Source of the DNA: Arthrobacter sp. EPSL27
GTDB lineage: Bacteria; Actinomycetota; Actinomycetes; Actinomycetales; Micrococcaceae
Assembly (NCBI RefSeq): GCF_001512305.1
Contig: NZ_LNUT01000008.1
Span: forward strand, 1 to 47,189
DNA: 47,189 nt
Direction: 5' to 3'
Shown: in pieces, positions 8,940 through 16,516 of the stretch
Position numbering within the stretch: position 1 is the stretch's first letter
Layout of the letters: every line of letters begins with the position of its first letter
The notes under the pieces: generated by a model
Databases searched by the model: none
The model's input: only the letters and a program-made list of their open reading frames with translations
Told to the model about the DNA's origin: nothing
Program-made: the position numbers and the translations under genes

Positions 8940-9586
8940 CGGGAGATCGCCACCTTTCGTTCAACCACGTTGGCGAGGTAGCCAAGCGGGACGGTTATCA
9001 GCAGGTAGAAGAAGGCGACACCCACGAGGACCCACAGCACGGCGTCGCCGTTCGCGTTGGCGAGCTGGCGGCCGTAGCCGAAGAGTTCCATAACGTAGAA
9101 GGCACCGGCCACCGAGGAGTTCTTGACCAGGGCAATGAGGATGTTGATCATCGGCGGGACCACGGTGCGCAGTGCCTGCGGAAGAATGATGAGGGAGAGG
9201 ACCTGGCTGAATTTCATGCCGATGCTGCGGGCGGCCTCGGCCTGGCCCACCGGGACGCTGTTGACGCCGGAGCGCACCGCTTCGGCGATGAAGGCCGAGG
9301 TGTAGGCGCTGAGGGCGATGATGGCGGCGACCTCGAACTGCTGGAACGTCACGCCGAGGCGGGGCAGAACCACAGCGGCGAAGAAGAACGCGATGGTCAG
9401 CGGGGTGTTCCGGACGATCTCCACGTAGGTCATGCTGAAGCCGCGCAGTGCGGCGACGGGGGAGACCCGGGCGGCCGCGAGCAGTGTGCCGAAAATCAGT
9501 GCGAAGATCCCCGAGACCACGGACAGGAAGAGGGTTCTGAGAAAACCGTCCACATACGCGGGAAGGTTTTCAATGATGACGTCCAT
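8936..9586 (-). CDS. gluC: Glutamate ABC transporter permease (GluC-like)
   Basis: A 216-residue PAAT-family permease with five or so membrane helices. The EAA motif is GQAEAARSIGMKFSQVLSLIILPQALRTVVPP. The start ATG has an AAAGGAA Shine-Dalgarno a few nt upstream. It is separated from gluB by 96 nt containing a strong hairpin and overlaps gluD by 4 nt. The pairing of a short permease with a longer one is usual for gluC/gluD systems. Confidence 0.88.
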   Translation of the reverse strand: MDVIIENLPAYVDGFLRTLFLSVVSGIFALIFGTLLAAARVSPVAALRGFSMTYVEIVRNTPLTIAFFFAAVVLPRLGVTFQQFEVAAIIALSAYTSAFIAEAVRSGVNSVPVGQAEAARSIGMKFSQVLSLIILPQALRTVVPPMINILIALVKNSSVAGAFYVMELFGYGRQLANANGDAVLWVLVGVAFFYLLITVPLGYLANVVERKVAISR

Positions 9587-9632
9587 AGGTTCCTTTGGCT
9601 GCCTGGAGGGGAGTGGATCGGGAGACGGGAAT

Positions 9633-9674
9633 GGCGGTTACCGGAGCCGCGTCGGGCGCGACCCGGCAACCGCC
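9633..9674 (-). terminator. Hairpin between gluB and gluC (partial terminator or mRNA stabiliser)
   Basis: A 12-bp stem with one A-C mismatch (9633-9644 with 9663-9674) just downstream of gluB. There is no T tract, so it probably lets some transcripts through and protects the gluB 3' end. Confidence 0.5.
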
Positions 9675-9682
9675 ACACCTGC

Positions 9683-10564
9683 CTAGTAGCGGTCGATCGT
9701 GGGAAGCTCGGGGGCCGTCTTGATGACGGTCCCTGCGGTGTCTTCCCAGGCCTTCTTGTAGGAACCGTCCTTGTCGAAGGCTTCCAGCTGGTCGTTGATC
9801 CACATGCGGAACGCGGTGTCGTCCTTCTTCAGGCCGATGCCGTAGGGCTCCTTCGTGAACGTCTCATCCGATGCCAGCTTGAAGGCATCCGGCTCCTTGG
9901 AGACAAAACCGGCCAGGATGACGTTGTCGGTGGTGATCGCTTCAACCTGCTTGTTGCGCAGCGGCTCAAGGCAGGCGGAGTAGGTCGCGGCCGGAACCAG
10001 GACTGCACCGTACTTCTCGACGATCGTGGCGGCCGGCGTGGAACCGGTCACGGAGCAGACGTTCTTGCCCTTGACGTCTTCGGGCTTGGTGATGGACGTG
10101 TTGTCCTTGTTCACCATCAGCGCCTGGCCGGCCTCGTAGTACGGCCCGGCGAAGTCCACTTCGGTCTTGCGCTTGTCATTGATGGTGTAGGTGGCGACGA
10201 TGAGGTCCACCTTGCCCTGCTTGATGAACTGCTCGCGGTTGGCCGAAACCGTCTCGACCCATTCGATCTTGTCCGCGGCGATGCCCAGCTTGGCGGCGAT
10301 CAGCTTGCCGATTTCGACGTCGAAACCGACCGGCTTGCCGTCGAGGCCCTTCTGGCCGAACAGGGGCTGGTCGAACTTGGTGCCGATAACGATCTTGTCG
10401 GCGGATGAAAGCTTTGCCATGGTGGAGTCGGCGGCGAAGCTCGGCTTCTCGGCGACAGGCGGGTTGGACGTGGTGCTGCTGCCGCCGCAGGCGCTCAGGC
10501 TCAGTGCCAGGGCTGCGGAGGCGGCCACCAGAAGGGATTTCCTCCGGGTCAAAAATGCCTTCAT
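9683..10564 (-). CDS. gluB: Glutamate ABC transporter substrate-binding lipoprotein (GluB-like)
   Basis: A 293-residue SBP_bac_3 protein. The N-terminus is a lipoprotein signal: basic MKAFLTRRK, hydrophobic core, and lipobox LSAC with the lipidated C26. The mature part has the usual two-lobe signature regions, GFDVEIGKLIAAKLG, IEWVETVSANREQFIKQGKVDLIVATYTI and KGKNVCSVTGSTPA. It binds an amino acid outside the membrane and delivers it to GluC/GluD. A Shine-Dalgarno AAAGGAA precedes the ATG. Hairpins flank the gene on both sides, which fits a need for more binding protein than permease. Confidence 0.9.
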   Translation of the reverse strand: MKAFLTRRKSLLVAASAALALSLSACGGSSTTSNPPVAEKPSFAADSTMAKLSSADKIVIGTKFDQPLFGQKGLDGKPVGFDVEIGKLIAAKLGIAADKIEWVETVSANREQFIKQGKVDLIVATYTINDKRKTEVDFAGPYYEAGQALMVNKDNTSITKPEDVKGKNVCSVTGSTPAATIVEKYGAVLVPAATYSACLEPLRNKQVEAITTDNVILAGFVSKEPDAFKLASDETFTKEPYGIGLKKDDTAFRMWINDQLEAFDKDGSYKKAWEDTAGTVIKTAPELPTIDRY

Positions 10565-10583
10565 GACATTCCTTTCATTGGTC

Positions 10584-10601
10584 GGCCGCCTTGCGGCGGC
10601 C
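10584..10601 (-). other. Hairpin in the gluA-gluB gap
   Basis: GGCCGCC-TTGC-GGCGGCC, a perfect 7-bp stem with a 4-nt loop in the 60-nt gap. It may be a processing or stabilising structure at the gluB 5' end. Confidence 0.45.
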
Positions 10602-10624
10602 AGGGTGCGAACTCGTAGCGGAAA

Positions 10625-11380
10625 TCAGTGGGTCAGCAGCTTCGAAAGGAAGTCCTTGGCGCGGCTGCTCTTGGGGTTGGTGAAGAACTCCTCGGGAGTG
10701 GCGTCCTCCACGATCTGGCCGTCGGCCATAAACACGACGCGGTCCGCGGCCTTGCGGGCGAAGCCCATCTCGTGGGTGACCACGATCATGGTCATGCCTT
10801 CCTTGGCCAGCTGGATCATGACGTCGAGGACCTCGTTGATCATTTCCGGGTCCAGGGCGGAGGTGGGCTCATCGAAAAGCATCACCTTCGGCTTCATGGC
10901 CAGGGCGCGGGCAATGGCCACACGCTGCTGCTGGCCGCCGGAGAGCTGCGCCGGCAGCTTGGGGGCCTGGTGCCCGACGCCGACGCGTTCCAGCAGCGCC
11001 ATGGCGTCCTTGTCGGCCTCGGCCTTGGAGATGCCCTTGACCTTGATTGGGCCGAGGGTCACGTTCTCGAGGATCGTTTTGTGGGCGAAGAGGTTGAACG
11101 ACTGGAACACCATTCCGACGTCGGCCCGCAGTTTGGCGAGTTCCTTGCCCTCAGCGGGCAGTTCCTTGCCGTCGATCTTGATGACGCCGTCGTCGATGGT
11201 CTCCAGACGGTTGATGGCCCGGCAAAGTGTCGACTTGCCGGAACCCGACGGTCCGATGACAACAACAACCTCGCCCTTGCGGACATTCAGGTTGATGTCC
11301 TTCAGGACGTGCAGCTGGCCGTAATGCTTATTGACGGCGTTCAGGGAGACGAGCGCGTCGCCGGGCACTTGAGTAGTCAT
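10625..11380 (-). CDS. gluA: Glutamate ABC transporter ATP-binding protein (GluA-like)
   Basis: A 251-residue ABC ATPase of the polar amino acid group. Walker A GPSGSGKST, Q-loop region FQSFNLFAHKTILENVT, signature LSGGQQQRVAIARAL, Walker B VMLFDEPTSALD and switch TMIVVTHEMGFA are all intact. It is the first gene of the minus-strand gluABCD operon. The start ATG at 11380 has no Shine-Dalgarno; TAGATT lies 6 nt before it, so the operon mRNA is probably leaderless. It is divergent from the LOG-family gene at 11585, with about 200 nt between. Confidence 0.93.
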   Translation of the reverse strand: MTTQVPGDALVSLNAVNKHYGQLHVLKDINLNVRKGEVVVVIGPSGSGKSTLCRAINRLETIDDGVIKIDGKELPAEGKELAKLRADVGMVFQSFNLFAHKTILENVTLGPIKVKGISKAEADKDAMALLERVGVGHQAPKLPAQLSGGQQQRVAIARALAMKPKVMLFDEPTSALDPEMINEVLDVMIQLAKEGMTMIVVTHEMGFARKAADRVVFMADGQIVEDATPEEFFTNPKSSRAKDFLSKLLTH

Positions 11381-11386
11381 AAGAAG

Positions 11387-11392
11387 AATCTA
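11387..11392 (-). promoter_or_regulatory. -10 element for the gluABCD operon
   Basis: TAGATT on the minus strand, 6 nt before the gluA ATG. Confidence 0.5.
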
Positions 11393-11572
11393 GCGAACAT
11401 TACGGCGTTATGACCGCAATCACTCCCACTTCCTATAGATCGTGATTCAAGAGATACCTGCAGGTCAGGCACCGCGGGGCAGGTGCGGCCGGGCTGCGGG
11501 GCCGGCCGCCGGATCCGGCGCGGGGCCCGCGTGCCGGTGCCGTTCGGGACGGGCGCAGCCAGACATCCGCGT

Positions 11573-11578
11573 TACCCT
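11573..11578 (+). promoter_or_regulatory. -10 element for leaderless LOG-family gene
   Basis: TACCCT, then 6 nt (GTGGGC), then ATG 11585. No Shine-Dalgarno is seen. Confidence 0.45.
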
Positions 11579-11584
11579 GTGGGC

Positions 11585-12550
11585 ATGAGTACCGATCCGC
11601 AGGACCAGAAAGTCCCGGCACCAGCCGGAAAGAGCGCCGGAAACAGGGCAGGAAAGGCCGCAGCGCAGCGCGCCGCGCAGGCTGACCCGCAGGCCGGTGC
11701 AAAGGCCGCCGGTCCCGCCGGGGAAACCCGGGACACGCCGTCCGCGGCCGGCATCCGGCACAAGGGGCCGCTGGAACTGCGCCGCAAAGCCGCCAAGGTC
11801 ACCATGTCCGACCGGACGCTGCTGGACACCAAGGGCCCGGGGCAGTTCGTCCATACCGACCCGTGGCGCGTGCTGAGGATCCAGAGCGAGTTCGTGGAAG
11901 GGTTCGGCGCCCTGGCGGACCTGGGCCCGGCCGTCAGTGTCTTCGGGTCGGCCCGGACCGTTCCCGGCAGCCTGAACTATGAACTCGCCGTCGAGGTGGG
12001 CCGCCAGCTCGCCGAAGCCGGGCTGGCCGTGATCACCGGCGGCGGCCCCGGCTCGATGGAGGCCGCCAACAAGGGGGCCGTGCAGGGCAACGGGGTGTCC
12101 GTGGGCCTCGGCATCGAACTGCCGTTCGAGCAGGGGATGAACCAGTGGGTGGACCTGGGCATCAACTTCCGGTACTTCTTCGCCCGCAAAACCATGTTCG
12201 TGAAGTACGCCCAGGGGTTCATTGTGCTGCCGGGCGGCCTGGGAACGCTGGACGAACTGTTCGAGGCAATGGTCCTCGTCCAGACCCGCAAGGTGACCTC
12301 CTTCCCGATCGTCCTGGTCGGAACAGCGTTCTGGAGCCCGATGGTGGAGTGGATCCAGACCACGCTGGTGGCCGAGGGCATGATGTCCGAGGAGGACCTG
12401 GACCTCCTGCAGGTGGTGGACGACCCGGCGCTCGCCGTGGAGCTGGTGGTCGAGGGCGCTGCCCGGCACCGCAATCCCAACGGCAGCACCACCGGCAACG
12501 GCAGCACCACCGGCAACGGGACAGGCCCCGCCGGCGGCACGCGCGGCTGA
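11585..12550 (+). CDS. LOG-family (TIGR00730) nucleotide 5'-monophosphate phosphoribohydrolase
   Basis: A 321-residue Rossmann-fold protein. Family motifs are GGGPGSMEAANKGA and PGGLGTLDELFE (PGGxGTxxE). Members hydrolyse cytokinin riboside monophosphates or related nucleotides to free base and ribose 5-phosphate; Rv1205 of M. tuberculosis is a homologue in the same position upstream of a DivIVA-like gene. The first 55 residues are an Ala/Gly/Lys-rich tail not needed for the fold, and the last 20 contain a repeated NGSTTG unit (12479-12520). The physiological substrate here is unknown. The start ATG is 6 nt after a -10-like TACCCT, suggesting a leaderless mRNA. Confidence 0.85.
   Translation: MSTDPQDQKVPAPAGKSAGNRAGKAAAQRAAQADPQAGAKAAGPAGETRDTPSAAGIRHKGPLELRRKAAKVTMSDRTLLDTKGPGQFVHTDPWRVLRIQSEFVEGFGALADLGPAVSVFGSARTVPGSLNYELAVEVGRQLAEAGLAVITGGGPGSMEAANKGAVQGNGVSVGLGIELPFEQGMNQWVDLGINFRYFFARKTMFVKYAQGFIVLPGGLGTLDELFEAMVLVQTRKVTSFPIVLVGTAFWSPMVEWIQTTLVAEGMMSEEDLDLLQVVDDPALAVELVVEGAARHRNPNGSTTGNGSTTGNGTGPAGGTRG
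12479..12520 (+). repeat. 18-bp tandem repeat in the LOG C-terminus
   Basis: Two identical 18-bp units encoding NGSTTG plus a partial third (NG), starting at 12479 and 12497. Confidence 0.8.
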
Positions 12551-12593
12551 GGCGCCGCCTGCCGGAGCCGCCGCCGTCTGGCACCATGGGGGA

Positions 12594-12962
12594 GTGAGTT
12601 TCTTCCTGGTGTTTCTGGCGATCGCGCTGGTCGGCGCAGCGTTCCTCCTCGGCGCCGGCAAGGTGTCGGGTCTCTTCCGCGGCCGCCGCGGCGGGGACGA
12701 CGGCGGGCAGCGTGCCCTCGATGACGGCTTCGACCAGCCGGTGGCGAACCTCCCGCCCGTCCTGCTGCCGGCCGACGTGGAGCCGTCCGACGTCGACCGG
12801 CTCCGGTTCGCGGTGGGCCTGCGGGGGTACCGGATGGACCAGGTGGACCAGGTGCTGGACGAGTTGCGGGACCAGCTCGCCGCCAGGGACCGGAAGATCG
12901 CGGACCTCGGCGCCGAACTGGGCCGCCTGCGCCATGAGCCGGGCCGGTCCCATGGGCGGTGA
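12594..12962 (+). CDS. DivIVA-domain membrane protein (Rv1209-like)
   Basis: A 122-residue protein with a single N-terminal membrane helix (about residues 3-22), a charged linker, and a DivIVA-like segment DRLRFAVGLRGYRMDQVDQVLDELRDQL (about 68-95), followed by a short coiled coil (ARDRKIADLGAELGRL). Such proteins may mark poles or septa, but the partner is unknown. Its place after the LOG gene and before a membrane glycosyltransferase mirrors Rv1205/Rv1209 order in mycobacteria (recalled). The start is GTG 12594 with a GGGGGA just upstream. It overlaps the next gene by 11 nt. Confidence 0.78.
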   Translation: MSFFLVFLAIALVGAAFLLGAGKVSGLFRGRRGGDDGGQRALDDGFDQPVANLPPVLLPADVEPSDVDRLRFAVGLRGYRMDQVDQVLDELRDQLAARDRKIADLGAELGRLRHEPGRSHGR

Positions 12963-14355
12963 CCGCCCGGCCGGAACCCGGCACAACCCTGCGCCGGAGG
13001 CATCACCCCGGAACCAGCCTGTAACGGAGGCAGCGGGCAGCCCCGGCACCCGGGAACCCCGTTCCGCGGCCTGGGCGGTGCGGGCCGGCGACCGGGCGGC
13101 CCGCTGGGCCTGGTGGGTCCAGGTCAGCGTCCTCTACATCGCCGCACGCCTCGTCAGCGCCAGCATCTTTATGGCCGCAGCCCTGCACCAGGGCGTCAAC
13201 CCGTGGTTTCCGGCCAAGCCGGACTACTGGTCCTTCGTCAACATCTGGGACGCCCGCTGGTACGGCGAGATCCTCCAGAACGGCTACCCCGAGGTCCTCC
13301 CAACCGACGGTGCCGGCACGGTGCAGGAGAACGCCTGGGCGTTCTACGCGCTCTTTCCGTTCCTGGGACGGGCGCTCGCCGGGCTGACCGGTATGCACCC
13401 GGCGTTCAGCATGACGCTTATCGCCATGGTGGCGGGACTCGGCGCGGCGCTGGTCATCTACAGGCTCTTCCGGCGGCGGGCCTCCCACGGCACGGCGCTC
13501 TGGGCCACCGTTTTCGTCGCCACCTTCCCGGTCTCGCCGGTGCTGCAGGTGCCCTACGCCGAATCGCTGAACCTTCTCCTGCTGGCTGCCGCCCTGCTGC
13601 TGGTGGTGGAACGCCGGTACCTGTGGGCCATGCCCGTGGTGGTCCTGATGTGCCTGTCCCGGCCCACCGGCGTTCCCTTCGCGGCCATGGTGGGGCTGCT
13701 GTTCCTCTACCGCCTCTGGCAGGCCCGTGCCGCCGCCCGGCCAGCCCCTTCAGGGACAAAGCAGTCAGGGACGAAACAGGCGGGGACGAAACAGGCGGGG
13801 ACGGGGCAGTCCGGGACAGGGCAGGCGGCAGCGCCGCACACCCGGTCCCAGCTGTGGTCGCTGGCCGGGCTCACGGCGGTCAGCGGCATGGCCGCCCTGA
13901 TGTGGCCGGCCATCGCCTGGGCCGTCACCGGGGACATCCGCGCATACACCAAGACCGAGACCGTCTGGCGCGGCCACGACCTCGTGCCGTTCAAGCCGTG
14001 GTTCGACACCGGCGTCCTGCTCTTCGGCCCGGTGCTGGGTATCCTGGCGCCGTTCGTGTTCGCTGCGCTGTTCGCCCTGTTCATGATGTGCCGTCCGGTG
14101 CGGGCGCTGGGCACGGAACTCCGGCTGTGGTGCGTCTGCTACATGGGTTACCTGCTGCTCTTCCTGCACCCGCAGACGAGCACGTTCCGGATGCTGCTTC
14201 CGCTCTTTCCGCTGGCCCTCAGCGCCGCCCTCATCTCGCGGTCCCGCGCGTACCGCGGCACGGTGGTGGTGATGTTCGTGCTGCTGCAGATCGTCTGGAT
14301 TGTCTGGCTGTGGGCCTGGGCTCCGTTGCCCGGCGGAGGCGACTATCCGCCGTGA
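12952..14355 (+). CDS. PIG-V-like membrane mannosyltransferase
   Basis: A 467-residue integral membrane protein with about ten hydrophobic helices. The segment FVNIWDARWYGEILQNGYP near residues 90-110, followed by FYALFPFLGR, matches the WD-WY / FFPLYP pattern of PIG-V-type GT-C mannosyltransferases, which use polyprenyl-phosphate mannose outside the membrane. The acceptor is not known; a lipoglycan or glycolipid is plausible. ATG 12952 was chosen because it overlaps the DivIVA-like stop by 11 nt; an ATG at 12934 is possible. A cytoplasmic or external loop carries five tandem 5-residue repeats (13750-13824). Confidence 0.75.
   Translation: MGGDRPAGTRHNPAPEASPRNQPVTEAAGSPGTREPRSAAWAVRAGDRAARWAWWVQVSVLYIAARLVSASIFMAAALHQGVNPWFPAKPDYWSFVNIWDARWYGEILQNGYPEVLPTDGAGTVQENAWAFYALFPFLGRALAGLTGMHPAFSMTLIAMVAGLGAALVIYRLFRRRASHGTALWATVFVATFPVSPVLQVPYAESLNLLLLAAALLLVVERRYLWAMPVVVLMCLSRPTGVPFAAMVGLLFLYRLWQARAAARPAPSGTKQSGTKQAGTKQAGTGQSGTGQAAAPHTRSQLWSLAGLTAVSGMAALMWPAIAWAVTGDIRAYTKTETVWRGHDLVPFKPWFDTGVLLFGPVLGILAPFVFAALFALFMMCRPVRALGTELRLWCVCYMGYLLLFLHPQTSTFRMLLPLFPLALSAALISRSRAYRGTVVVMFVLLQIVWIVWLWAWAPLPGGGDYPP
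13750..13824 (+). repeat. 15-bp tandem repeat inside the mannosyltransferase
   Basis: Five in-frame 15-bp units encoding SGTKQ, SGTKQ, AGTKQ, AGTGQ, SGTGQ, placed in a loop between membrane helices. Confidence 0.85.
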
Positions 14356-14440
14356 CGCACAGCACCTTTTCCGGCTCCCGCCGCGGCATGACGCGGCGCG
14401 TCGGAAAGTCCAACGATTAGCTACCGCCGGGTTGTTACGC

Positions 14441-14446
14441 GATAAT
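14441..14446 (+). promoter_or_regulatory. Possible -10 GATAAT upstream of DUF3117
   Basis: GATAAT within GATAATAGG; the same 9-mer is found upstream of fdxA at 303-311. A -35 box is not clear. Confidence 0.3.
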
Positions 14447-14478
14447 AGGAGCTAAGCAAGGACAAGAAGCAAACTGAG

Positions 14479-14484
14479 TATAAG
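14479..14484 (+). promoter_or_regulatory. -10 TATAAG before a small leader ORF
   Basis: TATAAG matches TATAAT at five of six positions and lies exactly 6 nt before ATG 14491, the spacing used by leaderless genes in this window. Confidence 0.4.
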
Positions 14485-14490
14485 GCCCTG

Positions 14491-14526
14491 ATGGCTCCCA
14501 TCACGGCCGCCGGGCGGCTTGATTGA
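14491..14526 (+). CDS. Candidate 11-aa leader peptide upstream of DUF3117
   Basis: A short ORF, MAPITAAGRLD then TGA, 6 nt after a TATAAG -10 element. It ends 61 nt before the DUF3117 start and 11 nt before a perfect 16-bp palindrome. There is no run of regulatory codons. Translation is inferred only from promoter spacing. Confidence 0.3.
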   Translation: MAPITAAGRLD

Positions 14527-14537
14527 CTTAGCGGACG

Positions 14538-14553
14538 CAGCCCGGCCGGGCTG
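14538..14553 (+). promoter_or_regulatory. Perfect palindrome CAGCCCGGCCGGGCTG in the DUF3117 leader
   Basis: It can act as a DNA site for a dimer, or in RNA as a hairpin between the leader ORF and the GGAGGGG Shine-Dalgarno at 14572-14578. Confidence 0.4.
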
Positions 14554-14587
14554 GTGTGTCACTGGACTAATGGAGGGGATATTCCTT

Positions 14588-14755
14588 ATGGCGGCTATGA
14601 AACCACGCACCGGCGACGGCCCGATGGAAGTGACCAAGGAGGGTCGCAGCCTGATCATGCGTGTCCCGCTCGAAGGCGGCGGGCGGCTGGTGGTCGAACT
14701 CAACTCTGCCGAAGCTTCCAACTTGAAGGAATGCCTCGTCGGCGTCACTGAATAG
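14588..14755 (+). CDS. DUF3117 small protein (Rv1211-like)
   Basis: A 55-residue protein highly typical of the actinobacterial DUF3117 family: MAAMKPRTGDGPMEVTKEGR is the conserved start and VELNSAEASNLKECL the conserved end. Function is not established; the M. tuberculosis homologue Rv1211 has been described as calmodulin-like, but no EF-hand loop is visible here. The ATG at 14588 has a strong GGAGGGG 9 nt upstream, in contrast to the many leaderless genes nearby. The gene has its own long leader and a very strong terminator, so it is a monocistronic unit and probably well expressed. Confidence 0.9.
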   Translation: MAAMKPRTGDGPMEVTKEGRSLIMRVPLEGGGRLVVELNSAEASNLKECLVGVTE

Positions 14756-14775
14756 CTTCACCGCACTCTTTGACG

Positions 14776-14817
14776 AAGAGGGGGTCCGCAGCCGGATGGC
14801 TGCGGACCCCCTCTTTT
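14776..14817 (+). terminator. Strong terminator after DUF3117
   Basis: A perfect 18-bp stem (14776-14793 with 14798-14815), GGAT tetraloop and a following TTTT within the stem end. It begins 20 nt after the stop. Confidence 0.92.
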
Positions 14818-14860
14818 GCGTATCCGGCTTTTGTGTATCCGGACCGCGGAGTGCGGGGCG

Positions 14861-15493
14861 CTACTTCTTTACGGCCACCAGCAGGCCGTCGCCGGTGGGC
14901 AGCATGGCCGAGGCCAGGCGGTCGTCCTCGCGGATGGCCTTGCCCACCTGGCGGAGAACCACCGTGGTGGCCGCCCGGGCAGCCGGATTGGCGACGCGGT
15001 CCTGGTCCAGGGCGTCGTTGACGATCAGCAGTCCGCCGGACTTGAGCAGGCGGATGGCCTGTTCCACGTAGCCGGGGTAGTTGGGCTTGTCCGCGTCGAT
15101 GAAGACCAGGTCGTAGGCGCTGTCGGTCAGGCGGGGGAGGACGTCCCGGGCCCGGCCGGAAATGGTGCGCGTGCGGTTCGCCGGGCTGCCGGCCTCCTGG
15201 TAGGCCTCGCGTGCTGCCTTCAAGTGCTCGACGTCGACGTCGATGGTGGTCAGCACGGCCTGCGGGCCCAGGCCGCGCAGGATGCAGACGCCGGAGACGC
15301 CTGCGCCCGTCCCGATCTCCACCGCGGTCTGGGCCTTGGACGCCGCGGCCAGCACGGTCAGGACGGCGCCGACGCCGGGGCCCACCGGGGTGACGCCGAG
15401 CTCGAAGGACCGTTCGCGCGCGTGGAGCAGGACCTCATCCTCGGCAGGCAGATCTTCTGCGTAGGACCAGCTCGTGGACTTATCGGCGCTCAT
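14861..15493 (-). CDS. SAM-dependent O-methyltransferase (Rv1220c-like)
   Basis: A 210-residue class I methyltransferase of the caffeoyl-CoA/catechol O-methyltransferase family (Methyltransf_3). Motif I is VEIGTGAGVSG, motif II TTIDVDVEHLKAAREAY, and YDLVFIDADKPNYPGYVE holds the metal-binding Asp residues; LLKSGGLLIVNDAL follows. The natural acceptor is unknown. The start ATG 15493 was chosen over the upstream ATG at 15592 because the conserved SADKSTSWSYAED begins there. A -10-like TACGCT lies about 45 nt upstream. The gene is divergent from sigE, exactly as Rv1220c is from sigE in mycobacteria. Confidence 0.88.
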   Translation of the reverse strand: MSADKSTSWSYAEDLPAEDEVLLHARERSFELGVTPVGPGVGAVLTVLAAASKAQTAVEIGTGAGVSGVCILRGLGPQAVLTTIDVDVEHLKAAREAYQEAGSPANRTRTISGRARDVLPRLTDSAYDLVFIDADKPNYPGYVEQAIRLLKSGGLLIVNDALDQDRVANPAARAATTVVLRQVGKAIREDDRLASAMLPTGDGLLVAVKK

Positions 15494-15857
15494 GGACTTC
15501 GCTTTCTGGGCGGCAGGGGGATTGTTCCCTCCAGCGTACTGTGTCAGGTGCAGCCCGGCGGGGAGGCGCCCCTGCCGCGGGCGTGATGGCACTCACTCCC
15601 GCCCCTGACAGCCGGCGTCCAGCCCCGCGCCTGGCCCCGGGCGTTGTCCCGGGCGCCGTCCCGCGGCCGGGCAGGGCCGCCGCAAACCGGTTCCGCCGTG
15701 GGCTGAAGGGCCCCTGGCGTCAGCAAACTCCCAGCTTGTTTTGAAATGATGATTATCCGCTCATCCGCGTGGTGATCGGCGTCGAATAAAGGATGCAGGC
15801 GCTTGCAGCCGCAAGCACCGTCCACGGCGTAGGCACCATCCACGAGGGGAGCGGACA
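15494..15857. other. 364-bp intergenic region between the methyltransferase and sigE
   Basis: It must hold divergent promoters. On the minus strand TACGCT serves the methyltransferase. On the sigE side an AT-richer patch TTTTGAAATGATGATTAT (15739-15756) is a candidate promoter, and a 6-bp hairpin GCTTGC-AGCC-GCAAGC (15801-15816) lies in the presumed sigE leader. No ORF with coding character is seen, and I could not identify an ECF-type GGAAC/GTT promoter. Confidence 0.45.
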
Positions 15858-16493
15858 ATGTCGGTAGTGGCAGATGTCCCTGTAACTGAAGAGACCCGGC
15901 CCGCGGCAGATGCCGAATGGGTCCGTCCCACCTGGGAAGAAGTGGTCACCAACCACTCCGCGAAGGTGTACCGCCTCGCGTACCGGCTCACCGGCAACAA
16001 GTACGACGCCGAAGACCTCACCCAGGAAGTGTTCGTCCGCGTCTTCCGTTCGCTCGACAACTTCAAGCCGGGCACCCTCGACGGCTGGCTGCACCGGATC
16101 ACCACCAACCTCTTCCTCGACCAGGCCCGGCGCAAGAACCGGATCCGCTTTGACGCCCTCGCCGAGGACGCCGAATCCCGCCTCCCCGGCCGCGAGCCCG
16201 GACCGGAACAAAGCTTTGAGTTCAACAACCTCGACGTCGATGTGCAGGCCGCCCTCGAGGAGCTGCCCCCGGACTTCCGCGCCGCCGTCGTGCTCTGTGA
16301 CCTCGAGGGCCTCTCCTACGACGAGGTGGCCGTCGCCCTGGGCATCAAGCTGGGCACCGTGCGCTCCAGGATCCACCGCGGCCGGACCATGCTGCGGGAG
16401 AAACTGGCCCACCGCGACCCGCGGCCGCAGGAGTCCGCTAAGCCGTCGCTGAAGCCGCGCCTGAAGATGCCGCGCATCGCGGGCCTGCTCTGA
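15858..16493 (+). CDS. sigE: ECF RNA polymerase sigma factor SigE
   Basis: A 211-residue group IV sigma factor. Region 2 spans about residues 33-100 (HSAKVYRLAYRLTGNKYDAEDLTQEVFVRVFRSL, with the DAEDLTQEVF core-binding motif) and region 4 about 125-180 (LPPDFRAAVVLCDLEGLSYDEVAVALGIKLGTVRSRIHRGR, the -35-binding helix-turn-helix). The C-terminal tail is Pro/Lys-rich. The ATG has GAGGGGAG upstream. It is followed after 23 nt by its presumed zinc anti-sigma factor, and the order methyltransferase-sigE-anti-sigma-tatB matches M. tuberculosis Rv1220c-Rv1224. By analogy it answers envelope or redox stress. Confidence 0.93.
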   Translation: MSVVADVPVTEETRPAADAEWVRPTWEEVVTNHSAKVYRLAYRLTGNKYDAEDLTQEVFVRVFRSLDNFKPGTLDGWLHRITTNLFLDQARRKNRIRFDALAEDAESRLPGREPGPEQSFEFNNLDVDVQAALEELPPDFRAAVVLCDLEGLSYDEVAVALGIKLGTVRSRIHRGRTMLREKLAHRDPRPQESAKPSLKPRLKMPRIAGLL

Positions 16494-16516
16494 CCCCAGA
16501 GACACCCCACCACACA

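Noticed and set aside
15801..15816. Hairpin in the sigE leader as a regulatory switch
   Set aside because: A 6-bp stem is weak in this base composition and no supporting pattern is seen; mentioned only as part of the intergenic region.
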